This document shows positions 45,501 through 57,539 of a stretch of DNA of 64,000 bases, piece by piece. The translations under genes and the position numbers were made by a program. Numbering within the stretch: the stretch's first letter is position 1; every line of letters begins with the position of its first letter. The notes beneath the pieces were generated by a model. The model did no database searches, was not told the DNA's origin, and was given only the letters and a program-made list of their open reading frames with translations. Source of the DNA: Sphagnum compactum (lineage: Eukaryota > Bryophyta > Sphagnopsida > Sphagnales); NCBI GenBank assembly GCA_965153455.1, contig OZ234502.1:10819495-10883494 (forward strand), written 5' to 3'.

Positions 45501-46208
45501 TTACAAAAAGTTTCTAATTGTTAAAGTGTTTTTCTGTTTTTATTTTTTTTCTAATTTTTTCTCTTTTTTAAATATATATTTGTTCTGTTTGGATGGATGA
45601 CGGGACGGATGACGGGATGACGTGTTCCTGCAGACTGTGTTCCTCGCTACTTACATCAATGCGCGCGTGAAATGTAGTTCATCATATCATGTTACACTTG
45701 ACACTACGCTGACATACACTTGTTGCTATTGTTGGGAAATTTCCAATTGGGGATGTTGCATGTTTCCATTGTCCATTCTTGGTCAGATATTGACCCCGTG
45801 TTATTAGGGGATTTCATTTTGGTGCATAACTCCCCGCCCCCCAACCCTCATTTCCAGTTTTTTTAAAAGAGAAATACCATCAAACTACCATAGTACCTTT
45901 ACCATTCCTCCATTTTCTTGCTGAATATTTTATTTATTTCTTGTTTTTTCACTCATGCAAATAACCAAAAAACATTCCTAAAATTTTGTGGACAGCTAAT
46001 TTTAAGAAAAATCAGTATTAATTGAAGATAATTTAATTATTGCCGGAATGGTAAAGGTATTAGGGTACTTTCAGTTCCTGTTTCTGACCCCAATATATAT
46101 ATATATATATGAATGAAAAAACTGCCGGTTCTGTTTGGTGTTTGACCTCTAGGGATGAATGATTTCCGTGAGAGAACTGCAGTTTTTGGATGGACTTTTT
46201 TTGCATGA

Positions 46209-46543
46209 TGTCCGTCCGGTAATAGACGGATGACAGGATGCATGACATGTCCGTCCGGCTTAAATAGACGGATGACAAGATGGATGAAATGTCCATCCGG
46301 TAATAGACGGATGACGGGATGCATGACATGTCCGTCCGGCTTAAATAGATGGATGATAGGATGGATGAAATGTCCATACAATAATAGACGGATGACGGGA
46401 TGCATGAAATGTCAGTCCGACTTAAATAGACGGATGACAAGATGGATGAAATGTCCGTCCGGTAATAGACGGATGACGGGATGCATGAAATGTCCGTCCG
46501 ACTTAAATAGACGGATGACAAGATGGATGAAATGTCCGTCCGG
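46209..46543 (+). repeat. Minisatellite with alternating 39- and 42-bp half-units
   Basis: The word TGTCCGTCCGG (and variants) starts at 46209, 46248, 46290, 46329, 46371, 46410, 46452, 46491 and 46533. The spacing alternates strictly 39, 42, giving four 81-bp units. Each half-unit holds TCCGTC followed 8-11 bp later by GACGGA, a 6-bp hairpin stem. Both spacings are multiples of three, so frames stay open on both strands as a by-product. I do not annotate these as genes. Confidence 0.95.
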
Positions 46544-46599
46544 TTGGATGACAGGACGGATTAAGGGGAAGCTTCACGACGTCCTTTACTATATATAAT

Positions 46600-48120
46600 G
46601 TGTGTGTGTGTGCGCGTGCGTGTGAGATTTATTTATGAACATATAGGGTAGTTGACCTATTATTGCACATTTACAGACAGGTTTAAAAATATTAAACTCA
46701 TAAAAAAGTATTTTGTGCTACATTTTGGTATAAAGCACCTATCCTATGTTGGCCATGAAACCCAATTTTCAGAATGTGTGCAAATATAATTTATACTACC
46801 TATGTGAAAATTTGTGGCCTACATATTAAATTGATATAAGTAATTTGTGTTCATCAGTTTCCATTTACCCGCAGAATAGCACAGTTCGTTGGACACCTCA
46901 TTGCATTGGAAAAACCTTGGAGCATACCCACCAGTGCTCAGTATGTGACCCCGCAAAAATATTTCTCACATCCAAGTTTAGTTGTTTACTTTTTTTGTAA
47001 ACCCACCCATAAAGTGCAAATAGGTGGTAACTACTAATAGCAAGCCACCTGGACGAATCATTATGATTGGCCAATCAAAAATAGGAATCAGCTGTCAGAT
47101 CATATTTCTTACTCTCTTCTGTAGGAGGTGCACAGTTTTACTGCACTAGTTACCAGCCTCAGCAAATTTACCATACATGCAGGAGGAAAACCATTTTCCT
47201 GAGCCAAATCGACATATGTTCATTTGTTTTCATCCGATTTCAATGTGCAGTACCACATACTGAGCACTGATGGGGATAATCTTATGACCACACTCCCCTT
47301 CAATGCACATCACCACCGTAGCGTTGCACACCTTATACTCACAAGAAATTACTATTTCATTTACAACAACACAAGTGCCATTGTGCAAATAAGGGCAATA
47401 CTAGAGTGCAATAGTAGGGTTTTTGTGTGCAAGGATAGGGAACAATAGTGTGAGACCATGGGGAATTTGGTGTGCAATAATAATATATTATTAAGGGAAT
47501 GAACTCCAATTATAGTTCCCCTTACCCTTACATCATGTACATGTGCTTGCTTGCTAACATTAGTCTTGACATCATTTTATTTACCACGGGCTTTCAAACT
47601 TTTGAGAAAATGTGTCCAAACTAGCACGATGGAGCACACCTACACAATTAAACGATATTTTAACAAAGGCTGCGCTTGCGTATGTATCCTAATGAACCTC
47701 TCTCAACATGACCCACATTCATAGGTGGGACAACCGAGTCGCTCCGAGCTCCCTTGAATTGAACATTTTTTTAACAGAAGGATGATGTTAGTGTGTACGC
47801 GTGTGAAACTCTCAGCATGACCTTAACCCGGACATCAGCTCCCACAACCCCAATCAGAAAGGTGAATGTGTCTGGAGGCGGCAAGGCACCTCGGCTTAGA
47901 TAGTAGTAGGCATGCATCATCAGCCAATCAGCCAATTTCCGGTATTATTTTGCCTCCCATTTGTCAGCTGCACAAAGCCCCACTATGAAAGGTCCAAATA
48001 GTGCTGCTCCTCGATTAAGGGACCTATTCAGTGGCAGCCGAGTGGCAACGGCAGCCAGAGTGAACCCTCTTGTAGGTATATGGTGCCTCTGGATCCTACC
48101 ACCTCGTGGTGATCTTGTGT
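46600..48120. other. No gene seen
   Basis: Intergenic sequence with a TG/CG dinucleotide run at about 46600-46623 and no coding frame of note. Confidence 0.45.
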
Positions 48121-48367
48121 GATTTAGGCTTATGATAACTTTGTGTCGCGATTAGTGTTAAAAGGTAACATTCACCTCATGCGATTTAGGCTTATGATAA
48201 CTTTGAGTCGCGATTAGGGTAAGGGTAACATTCACCTCATGCGATTTAGACTTATGATAACTTTGTGTCACGATTAGGGTTAAGGGTAACATTCACCTCA
48301 TGCGATTTAGGCTTATGATATTCACTTTGTGTCATGATTAGGGTTAAGGGTAGCATTCACCTCATGC
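48121..48367 (+). repeat. Tandem repeat, 4 x about 61 bp
   Basis: Four copies (starts about 48121, 48183, 48243 and 48304) of GATTTAGGCTTATGATAACT, TTGTGTCGCGATTAGGGTTA and AGGGTAACATTCACCTCATG. The last copy has TTCAC inserted. Similarity is high, so the array is recent. Confidence 0.95.
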
Positions 48368-49875
48368 TTTACAATAGCTAAGGCCCACAGCTGAGAGACA
48401 CTTCCAAAGGCAAGGCAAGGCTGCATGTAGCTGTCATGCCCCTTATTTGGGCCAAACTCTACACTGAGCTAACTAACTCTCATGGTTAGCTAGGGAACTG
48501 GAACCCAATGGAAATGTGTTTCCTACCCACCCATTACCCACCCCTTATGATGGATGATCATGATCTATTCCATTGGATAGCTGAAAGCCAGTGAGAATGA
48601 GAGCATGACAGCGTAGCAAAAGAGGGCCATTTGAGCATAAGCTGTCATCCTCAAGCTGCATGGACATAATTCTGCGTATAAGGTGACATGCAGTGTTGTT
48701 TTTACACTAGCATGTACTTTAGTCTTGGGATGTGTGCTCCCCCCCCCCCCCCAAACACCAAAAACAATCCAAGTTCATGGGACATGGCCTTTTGAATTTG
48801 GAACACGTATAAAATATAGGGACATGTTTGCATAACATTACACACTTTTATTCAAATACATAACAATTTTTACACACCAACTTGAAATTTATCATGTTTT
48901 GTAGTTCTAGGGTAAACATGCCCCCCACTGAACATCACCCAGTGACCAAACACCCTTCTTCTGCAGACCAGCGTTGGTGAATGATTTGCAGTCCTTTGTG
49001 CAAGCATTTGAATGCAACCCTATGATTGAACACCTCGTCTTAAAAAAATATTTTTGATATTTTCATATTATCCAAACGAAATCTTTTTTTTTGGTGTGCG
49101 GTTATGAGCATGGGAAAAAGCAATAACCAAAAAAAAAAAAAGGCACAGTGTCATATCTAGTCATGTTTGGTTATGGGAAAAGACCAGCCCATTGTAATGC
49201 ACATACTTGGGTGGGTTTAAAGGTGGGTTAAAAAATTGTTTGGTTATAGGGGTTTAGGCTCACATTAAAGGGCATGAAATTGCTCATTAATAAATCCTAA
49301 ACCTAACAAGGATACATTGCACAAGGATGAGCAAAGGACATCCTTTCTTTGAATCCTTGAAGGCACCACATTTATTAGCCCCAAAGGAAAACCCCAAAGA
49401 TTCTTACTATGCATAAAAATTGAGCATTCCCTTTAGGAGAAAAAAAAAGGCACAAATCAAAGTTTAAACTGCAGCAAAGTTTACATCAAATGAGTACATC
49501 ATTTTCCCCTTTTAATCTAAACTCCAAATATGTCCTTTCTACGAGCTAGTGTAAAAGAATAGTTTCAACTCTGCTTAAAATTCCTAGGTCCTAATGTTGT
49601 AATGCTAAGGAATTTTGATCCGCCAATAATAGTAAAACATGTAGAGAACACTAGTCCAAGTTTAAGAATTTACTTGTAGAAAACAAGTTTCAAAGAGAAA
49701 GTAGAGCATGTAGAAGAGGGATCAACATTAGACATACAAGTTAATTTGTAGACCACATTTATAACCAGAGGTTCCAAAAAAAATTAGATTACCATTGGAT
49801 CCAAAAATCCATACTTTGAAATGTTACATCAAAAAGCTTCAAGAAAACTAAAGATTAGCTAAGTCATATCAATCG
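48368..49875. other. No gene seen
   Basis: AT-rich intergenic sequence with a poly-C run at about 48739-48752. Confidence 0.45.
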
Positions 49876-50545
49876 CTCCTACACATTTTGCCCTATTACA
49901 TGCACAACAACAGAAGATGTTGATTTAGGTTGGGATGATTTTGTAGAATTTTATAAATTATTATACTTTACTCTAATAATCCATGAACATGCTATAGAAA
50001 AATTTCCAGATTTATTACAATTTTTAAATTCTTGGGTTATTTACAAGGAAGAAAAAGGCATACCCTTGGTGGGGCCAAAACGGATTCCACCAACTTGCTA
50101 GAGGTTAGAATCAAGAAAAAATAAGCAATCATGAATTTGATAATCCCTCATAGGAGACAGAATAACATGTTGGGATTTACAAACAGCAAACCTTGCGGCT
50201 AACAAGGAAAATCTTCCCCTTACTCCTAACCCACAAAGTAAAAGATCAGCACCATAACTAAATCGAATGCCTTTAAAAACCAAAAGAAGCATTTGGAAAT
50301 ATGAAACGTTAAAGCAACAATGGATGCTATTGAAAGAAGGACACATTCCTTAAGGAGGGCCAACAAGTCATGGAACATCCCAATGAACTCCGTTGCCGAC
50401 CACCTAAATGGAAAAACTAAATCTAGGAAGATGGGGTCAAAAGCTGTGCTTATAAAAGAAGAGGAAGGTGAAAGCACACTAAGGTGGCACAAAATTGACG
50501 ATAAACAACTTACATCAAAGTCCATATTGCAATGTCTTTGAAAAT
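49876..50545 (+). pseudogene. Low-confidence coding-like relic
   Basis: One plus-strand frame at about 49908-50098 reads as a plausible protein (GWDDFVEFYKLLYFTLIIHE, then FPDLLQFLNSWVIYKEEKG). Similar coding texture continues in other frames to about 50540 (ADHLNGKTKSRKMGSKAV), broken by stops. No domain is recognised and no start is found. It lies about 0.6 kb upstream of the pogo transposase relic and could belong to the same element or an unrelated one. Confidence 0.25.
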
Positions 50546-51131
50546 TGACTTAAAATATGAATATTTAGATGATGTTAAAGTTAATTCTTTCCAATTTCCA
50601 ATTTCATTTCATGATTGTACAAGGAATTCTAAATTTTTTCCCAAAAAATAATTCAAGAAAATAATCATTTTTTTATATTTAAAAGGACTTTTAAAATAAT
50701 TACAGTTTTTGAACCTTGAAAAGTCCATAACACAATAAATGGAAATCATATTACACTCATTCTTTACATCTTTAGTTGTTTAAACATCAATCATGCAATA
50801 TCCCAAAATTTCAAATACATAGGCCTAATACATTGTAAGATAAAAGTCCATATTCATGAATTTTGCAAGTGTGACAAAGTGACAAAAAGGTGTGTTAAAA
50901 TTCAAAAGTTTGTTACTTACTGGCTATCCACGATTTTGATTTGATTTTTTCATTCTTAGAAGGTTAGTTATGATAACTTTAGATAAGTGAATCCCTTTAT
51001 ATTATTTTAATGAATTTTATTTTATTTATTTTCTTATATCTAAGAAATACACGAAAACATGCCATTGTGATGTCCATATAAACTCACCATAGTGTGCAAT
51101 CACCCAGGATGCAATAGTGATAACATGGACA
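50546..51131. other. No gene seen
   Basis: AT-rich sequence. The N-terminal DNA-binding part of the following transposase would be expected here, but I cannot recognise it. Confidence 0.4.
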
Positions 51132-53536
51132 TTAGCACTACAAGAAGGTGGACTATCCATTAACCTACAATAACTAAAGATGAAAGTTGTAGAACTAACA
51201 CAAACAAGGGCTACACCATTCTAAAATGGAATACCAAACAATAGTTGGTGGTATTAGTTCAAGCATAGACATCCAAAAATCAACATATGGTAGGTAGAAG
51301 GATTGGAAGTCAAAGCACATGGGCTAACACCTAATTCATGTAACTCTTTTTACACCAACTTGCAATCATTATATAACCAACACAATTATAGTTCTAATCA
51401 TATATGGAACTTTCATGAAATAGGGATTCAAGCTGATAGACAATTTGGAACAAGAGTTTGCGCTAGGAGATGAAATGATCCTAGATAGTTTAAAATGTTA
51501 TTTGTGAAATGCAATCATGACTGCAAGCCCACATTTTGTAATAGTCCGAAATTGACATTAAAACAAAAAATACCTAATGTAATTTACAACATCATCCCAA
51601 AATTTCGGGAATGGTTAACTATAAACTGTGCAATCAATGCTACATCTGGTTTTTACATTTTCAGAGGTCGAAGACTAAGGGATGATTGCATTAAACTCTA
51701 TAAACCAAATATTTATATGGCAATGAAAATAGAACATGGATGACTACTTTCCTATTTAAAGAGTTTTTGTCTTTCTTTAACAAGTCAGTTCCAAGTGGAA
51801 TGTCCCTCAACAACCAACACTTATTAATTCTAGATGGGCATGGTAACCATGTTACCATAGAAGCAATAGAATAGGCAACAGAATTTGGGTTAGACATGAT
51901 CACATTACCATTACACATCACATGCATTACAACCATTAAATGTGTCTTGTTTTAGACCTTTTAAAACATCATTAAGAAAGGTTAAGGATGCAACTATGTC
52001 TAGAAGTAATCATATGGAACTAAACAAGATAACTTTAGTTGGATGGGTAAATCAGGCCTTAAAGCAATCATTCACAAAACAAACATTAAATCTAGGTTTA
52101 AAACTACATGTATATGGCTTTTGAACCCAAAGGCAATGCATAACAAGACTAGACCATTAGAGGTTTACATTGTGCAACAAACATGAGTAATGCAGGGAGT
52201 GAAAAAGATTACATAATTTAAAGGAGGAAGAATAATCTTCAATGAGGGAGGAATCTATTAATGTAGAACTTCTCCATATAGCTAAAACAAATCAACATCC
52301 AAGATTTGAAGATCTACCTATCTACAAGTCATAAAATGACCAACGCTACTATGTAGATATGCCCCATAGCCTTACAATGATAGATTAGCAGCCAACAAAT
52401 ATTGATGTTAGGTGAAAACATGGTCAAAAAAACTAAAGGCACTAAGGCAAAAGTCCTTTTTCAAGGATTGCACATGACATGTGTCATTTTTGTGTTGGTT
52501 TATAACTTAAAATTTTGTATTTTGAATATCCAATTTAACATTACTTGCTAGATATAAATACATTTTGACTACAAATTGATTTTATATCATATTTATTATG
52601 CATTCATGCCCTTTATCACATAAATGTGAACAACTTTTTCTTAAGGCCACATTTTCAAAACCCATAATTTTCAAGGTCAAAAGCACGTTTGAACCAAATG
52701 TGCTCAAATTAGTTATTAAAAAAAATTATTTCAAATCCTTTTGCCCTTCTAATCATCAATGTTAAAATCATTTCCAATTTTAAGAAGGAATGATACACAT
52801 TTGGTTTAAAAAAACATTGTCCACTTTTGAGGTTTGGGTGTTTTGAATATGCAAAATATTTTGATTTGTGTCAAGCTTTGAGCATATAAACTTTGGAATG
52901 AATGGAAAATATTCCATAAACTTTTATGAAAATCCAAACTATTATGCTTTCATTATGATTTTTTAAACATACAAAAATGTAGTTTTAAAGAGTGTCCACT
53001 CACTTGGGTGGTTCATTTGATTGTGTTTTTACCCTATTGTAAACCTAAATGAAGGTAGTATTGAAAACACTCAAGAGTTGCTACATGAAACTCAATTGTT
53101 TCCAACTGTGACCCAAGAATCCATGAGGGTGCATAACCTATTGTTGTTGTTTCATTTACTTGTAAGACACACCAAGGGAAAAGAACCATTAATCGATTGT
53201 TTTCAAGCACATGTTGTGATTAGTTTTGAATACCTAAACATCCTAAGGAGAAAAATAATAGAAAAAATAATTGCAAAGGAAATCAAAGCAAGCAAAAGAA
53301 AGGAGAAGGAAGATAGGCAAGCCAAACCAGTAGCGATTGGGTTTTCCAACAAAATGAACAGCCCAAAAAAATGCGTGTTAGAGCAGTTCACTACAACTTG
53401 GACTCTAACAACTGTTAATGAAATGGGTGACCACTTTCACCATGATTTTCAAATAGGTCTTCAAGTTAATCCACACAAGTGCATGGGGGTGAATTTGGGT
53501 TGCATAACATGGGCTCAACAACAAGCAAGGCTATAG
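51132..53536 (+). pseudogene. pogo/Tigger-type DDE transposase relic
   Basis: Pieces in several frames follow a Tc1/mariner-superfamily pogo-like transposase (DDE_1, CENP-B-like). The order is LALQEGGL and TRATPF (51132 on), SWWY-FKHRHPKINI, SFYTNLQSLYNQHNYS-HIWNF, IPKFREWLTINCAINA and GFYIFRGRRLRDD. Next come FKEFLSFFNKSVPSGMSL, LLILDGHGNHVTIEAI, EFGLDMITLP, VSCFRPFKTSLRKVKDA, KITLVGWVNQALKQS, and a shifted-frame LNPKAMHNKTRPLE. At 53021-53536 a 171-codon frame matches the usual C-terminal tail (EPLIDCFQAH, EYLNILRRK, basic stretch). Several stops and at least three frameshifts occur. Of the three catalytic acids the first is His (WNFHEIGIQ, about 51414) and the third is Asn (LQPLNVSCF, about 51937). 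Only the middle Asp (LDGHG, about 51833) remains. Confidence 0.88.
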
Positions 53537-54060
53537 GCACAAACTAAGCAGTAGGCACAAGGGCATTGAGTAGCAAGATTGTTACCTTCCAATGATTAAC
53601 AGTACTACAAATCATGGTCTTTTTTACTAGGGAAATTGGTCAAAATAGACCCAAAAATGGCACTAGTTGACTTAACCAAGGTGCCATTTTGGACAAGTCG
53701 ATTTCGACAATGTCTATTTTGACTAGTGGTTTTTTTGACTAAACTATACCTTGTCATTTCGACTAGCAATGTGACTAACAAAGTGACTAACTATTTGACT
53801 AGTAGACACTGGACCATTTGACTAGGTCAATTTTATACTTAAATTAAAATTATTTTTTACAGTATTATTTTTAAATAATAAATAGTAGGTAGGTGGTAGG
53901 TAGGTAGTAAATAGATTTAGGTAGGCCAAAAAAAGGCATGAAATAGGTAGGTGATAGCCTAGCCTAGCCTAGCCAACCTAACCTAATTTAACCTAACCTA
54001 ACTTCATCGAACTACTTTAGTCTAACCTACCTACCCTAGCCATGCACACAGGTTGTAAGT

Positions 54061-54133
54061 ATAAGGAATTGAACCCCAAACCTTCACAATGATAAACCAA
54101 GTCCTTACCAATGGACTATACCATCAAAGCTAT
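54061..54133 (-). other. tRNA-like segment (A and B box)
   Basis: On the minus strand TGGTATAGTCCATTGG resembles an A box, and GGGGTTCAATTCC about 40 bp later resembles a B box. The acceptor and anticodon arms do not pair well by eye. It is more likely a tRNA-derived repeat fragment than an active tRNA gene. Confidence 0.5.
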
Positions 54134-54189
54134 TCAACTTTTATCAAATATTTTATTTCACATGTTTATTTCACATCATTAAACATAAT

Positions 54190-55370
54190 GGCAAAACCTA
54201 AATGACAACTAGTGGTTAAACCTAACATTTAAACTTAATGACTTAAAGTAATGATTAAACTTAACGACTTAAAATAATTGTTAAACGTAGTGACTTAAAA
54301 TAATGGTTAAACCTAGTGGTTAAACTTAGTGATTTAAAATAATAGTTAAACATAATGGCTAAACTTAGTGATTTAAAATAATGGTTAAATTTAGTGACTT
54401 AAAGTATTAGCTAAACATAATGGTTAAACCTAGTGGTTAAACTTAATGATTTAAATAATGTCTAAACCTAGTGACTTAAAATAATGGCTAAACATAATGC
54501 TTAAACCTAATGGTTAAACTTAATGACTTAAAATAATGACTAAACCTAATGGCTAAACTTAGTGATTTGAAGTAATGGCTAAACCTAATGTTTAAACTTA
54601 ATGAATTAAAATAATGGCTAAACCTAGTGATTAAATTTAGTGACTTAAATTAATAGCTAAACATAAAGGTTAAATTTAATGATTTAAAATAATGACTTAA
54701 AGTAGTGGTTAAACTTAATGGTTAAATCTAGTGGCTAAACTTAATGAATTAAAGTAATGGCTAAACATAATGGTTAAACCTAGTTGTTAAACTTAATGAC
54801 TTTAAAGTAATGGCTAAACATAATAATTAAATTTTGGTTAAATTTAGTGATTAAATTCAGTGGCTAAACATAGTGGTTAAACCTAGTTGATAAACTTAAC
54901 CGTTAAATTTCATAGTTAAACATAGTGGTTAAACTAGTTGATAAACCTAATGGTTAAACTTCATGGTTAAACTTTAGCTAAAACTCTTGGTTAAATTTAA
55001 TGGTTAAACATAAGGACTAAACTTTGGTTAAACGTAGCATAGTTAAACTTAAGTTAAAGCTAATTGCTAAATCTAATGGCTATACATAATGATTAAATTT
55101 AGGTTAAACTTAATGCCAGGTAACTCTAGTGGTTAAACATAGTGGCTAAACCTAGGTTATATCTAGTGGCTAAACTTAAGCTATATTTAATGACCAAATT
55201 TAATCGTTCAATTGAAATTAAACCTAGTGCCAAATCTAGTGGCTAAACATAATGGTTAAATTTTAATTAAAAATAATGGCTAAATTTTGGCAAAATTTTG
55301 GGTAAACCTAATGGTCAAATTTAATGGCTAAACATAGTGGTTAAACTTCATGGTTACTTGTAATGGCTAA
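54190..55370 (+). repeat. Degenerate array of (T)AAACxTAxTGGxT words
   Basis: About 1.2 kb of near-repeats of AATGGTTAAACCTAGTGGTT and AAACTTAATGACTTAAAATA. Basic spacing is about 12-16 bp with a looser higher-order spacing near 40-60 bp. All words point the same way, unlike the foldback in copy A. Confidence 0.85.
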
Positions 55371-55860
55371 AATTAGGTAGGTAAATGGGTGGATAAGTAG
55401 GTAGATAATATGTATCCACCCACTTAGGTATCCATGATAGGTTGTATGAAGGTGAAAAATATAGGTGGGTATGTAAATAGGTTAATGAAAAGGTATAAGT
55501 ATATAGGTAAGTAGGTAAGTAGGTAGGTAACTAACTAACTAAGTAAATAGGTGGATGAGTAAATAGGAAGTAAACACATAAGGTAGTCGACCATGTCGTA
55601 TTTGACTAAAAATCATTGGCTATCTTGACTACATGTTCAACTTGACTGAAGACCATTGGTCATTTTGATTAAAGATCATTGGTCATCTTGATTAATTATT
55701 CAACTTGACTAAATACCATTGGTCATTTTGACTAAAGTTGTACAATTTGACTATGTGTAATTAATAAAATAAACCATTATAATCAAGTTGTTCAATTAAT
55801 AAATACATGTGTCATTCAAACCCTTAGCCTTTAATCAAATGTACATGTCCATTAGTAAAA

Positions 55861-56325
55861 AAATGACAAGTTAATTAATTTGAATATTTTTAAAAACCAT
55901 GATTTGTAATAGTGTGAAAAATAAAAAAGTAATTGGCCAGCTACTAAAGAAAAGGTAGTGTAGTTGAACAATAGATGAAAAATATATAACAACTAAACAA
56001 CTAATGAAAAAAGGTAACAATAACTTTAAAAATGTAATAATTGAATAATAATTTGGCAACAATTGAGAAAAATGTTACAGTTGAACAACAAACGAAAAAA
56101 ATATATCAATAGAACAATAAATGAGGAAAAAGGTAGAAATAAAAATAGAGAACCATGAACAATAGCTAAGAAATGGGAAAGGATAAAAAATAAGTCAATG
56201 AGAAAAGGAAGGTTGAGAGTAATTAGCAAGTCTAGGTCTAGAAAAACAAGGGGCATCAATCACAATAGTTGAAATGATGAAAAAAAATTTAAAAATAACA
56301 AAAGAGCTCAAAGCTTTCAATTCTA
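55861..56325. other. No gene seen
   Basis: A-rich sequence with repeated GAACAATAAATGA or TTGAACAACAAA-type words and no coding frame. Confidence 0.4.
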
Positions 56326-56329
56326 AAAA

Positions 56330-56900
56330 AGTTGAGAGAGGAAAGAAGGGGGGTGGATCGCCATCAACAAGAGAGTTTAGAACTTTGAGCTTAAAAACAA
56401 TAAGGGAACTTAGAACTCTCAGCTTTAAAAGAATTCAAAGAGGAGAAAAGCGAGGTGGAACGCCATCACCAACAGTAAGAGTTTTCATAACTCTAAACTC
56501 AAAGATAACAAGATAGTTCATAACTTTAAGCTTTGAAAAAGTTGAAAGAAGAAAGGGTGGGTTGCCATCACCATTAGCAAAAGAGTTCAAAACTTTGAAC
56601 TCAAAGCCAACAAGAAAGTTCAAAGCTCTAAGCTTTAAGAAAGTTGAAAGAGGAGAAAGGGGGTTGCATCATTATCACTAGCAGCTAGAAAGTTCAAAAC
56701 TCTAACTGCATAAACAAGAACTACAAAACTCAAAACTCTAAGCTCTAAAAGAGTTAAAAGAGGAAAGATGGGGCGTGGATTGCCATCACCAATAGGAAGA
56801 AAGCTTAGAACTCTAAGCTCAGAAATAGCAAGAAAGCTCATAGCTCTAAGCTTTGAGAGTGGAGACAAGGGCCATTGGATTGTCATCGCCAACAACAATC
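56330..56900 (+). repeat. Tandem repeat, 5 x about 105 bp
   Basis: Copies begin near 56331, 56432, 56541, 56643 and 56753 (spacing 101-110). Each has GTTGAAAGAGGA-AAGG-GG, TTGCCATCACCA, AAGAGTTCA-AACTCTAAGCTC and AAC-AGAAAGTTCA. GCCATCGCCAA words persist to about 57080, so the decayed array extends further. Partial open frames of about 60-80 codons are by-products. Confidence 0.85.
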
Positions 56901-57119
56901 TAGGTCTAGGAAAAAGAGAAGCTGCAACAAGAGAGAACCTAGGGTTGAAAGCTCAAGGTTGGGAATAATCACAATCTAGGTATAGAAAAGAGAAGGGGTG
57001 TCAATTGCCATCGCCAATAGCAGGAAAGTTTTAAGCTTAGTGCTTAAAGACAGTTGATAGAAGAGATAGGTGCATCGATCACCATCACCAACAACTATGA
57101 AAGATTAGATATTGATGCC

Positions 57120-57500
57120 CCCATTAAAGAGAGAGGAGCAAAAGAGAGATGAAAGATGAAAGTAACAAACGAGAAGAGAGAAGATAATGAGAGACGAAAG
57201 AAAGAATAGCAAGAGAGAGAGGAGAAAGGAGAGCAAAAGACGAGAGAAAAACAATGAGAGTGAGAAACAAAAAAAAGCAATAAGAGAGAGATGAGATATG
57301 AGAACAAAAGACAAGAAAGAGAGCAACAAGAAAGAGGAGAGAGGAGACGAAAATAAAAGCAATAAGAAAAAAGGAGAGACAAAAATGAGAGATGAAAGAA
57401 AGAAAGAACAGTAAGAGAGAAACAAAAAAATAAGAGCGAAAGACGAGAAAAAACAACAAGAGAGAGAGGAGAGATGAAATAGTTAAGAGAGACTAGAGAG
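57120..57500 (+). repeat. Polypurine (GA-rich) tract
   Basis: About 380 bp are composed almost entirely of A and G (AGAGAGAGGAG, GAGAAAGGAGAGC and the like) with scattered C and T. Mirror-symmetric stretches could adopt triplex DNA. Three overlapping minus-strand frames rich in Ser, Leu and Phe arise from this composition and are not genes. Confidence 0.9.
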
Positions 57501-57539
57501 GGGACGCCATCACCATTGCTAATAACTGTGAAAGTTCAA

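Larger units (their letters stand above)
44249..46597 (-). mobile_element. Probable non-autonomous Helitron (3' end secure, 5' end uncertain)
   Basis: On the minus strand a hairpin CCTGTGC-ATTAG-GCACGGG (44260-44278) is followed after 7 bp by CTAG and then T. That is the layout of a Helitron 3' terminus inserted at an AT target. The likely body extends to higher coordinates and holds T-rich filler, a direct duplication and the GACGGATGAC minisatellite. The 5' end is set tentatively at the ATTATATATAGTAAAGG word (minus strand, about 46581-46597), but the expected TC start is not seen. No Rep/helicase gene is present. The right boundary could be wrong by hundreds of bases. Confidence 0.45.
53640..55860. 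repeat. Modular repeat unit, copy B
   Basis: This unit has the same modules as copy A. The left edge has GGTCAAAATAGA, GTTGACTTAACC and TTTTGACTAG words (53640-53830). A GTAGGTAGGTGG stretch follows (about 53885-53955), then AGCCTAGCCTAACCTAACC (about 53958-54003) and a tRNA-like segment on the minus strand (54061-54133). A TAAAC array comes next (54190-55370), then a GTAGGTAAGTAGG stretch (about 55375-55570). The right edge has AGTCGAC-like and TTTGACTAAA/ATCATTGGTCAT words (55585-55760). There is no coding frame. Confidence 0.6.

Noticed and set aside
46037-46598. Overlapping repetitive frames of 122-153 codons on both strands
   Set aside because: They are open only because the minisatellite half-units are multiples of three. 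The overlap on both strands argues against coding.
57095-57459. Three overlapping minus-strand hydrophobic Ser/Leu/Phe-rich frames
   Set aside because: They are the complement of a polypurine tract and are open in all three frames from composition alone.
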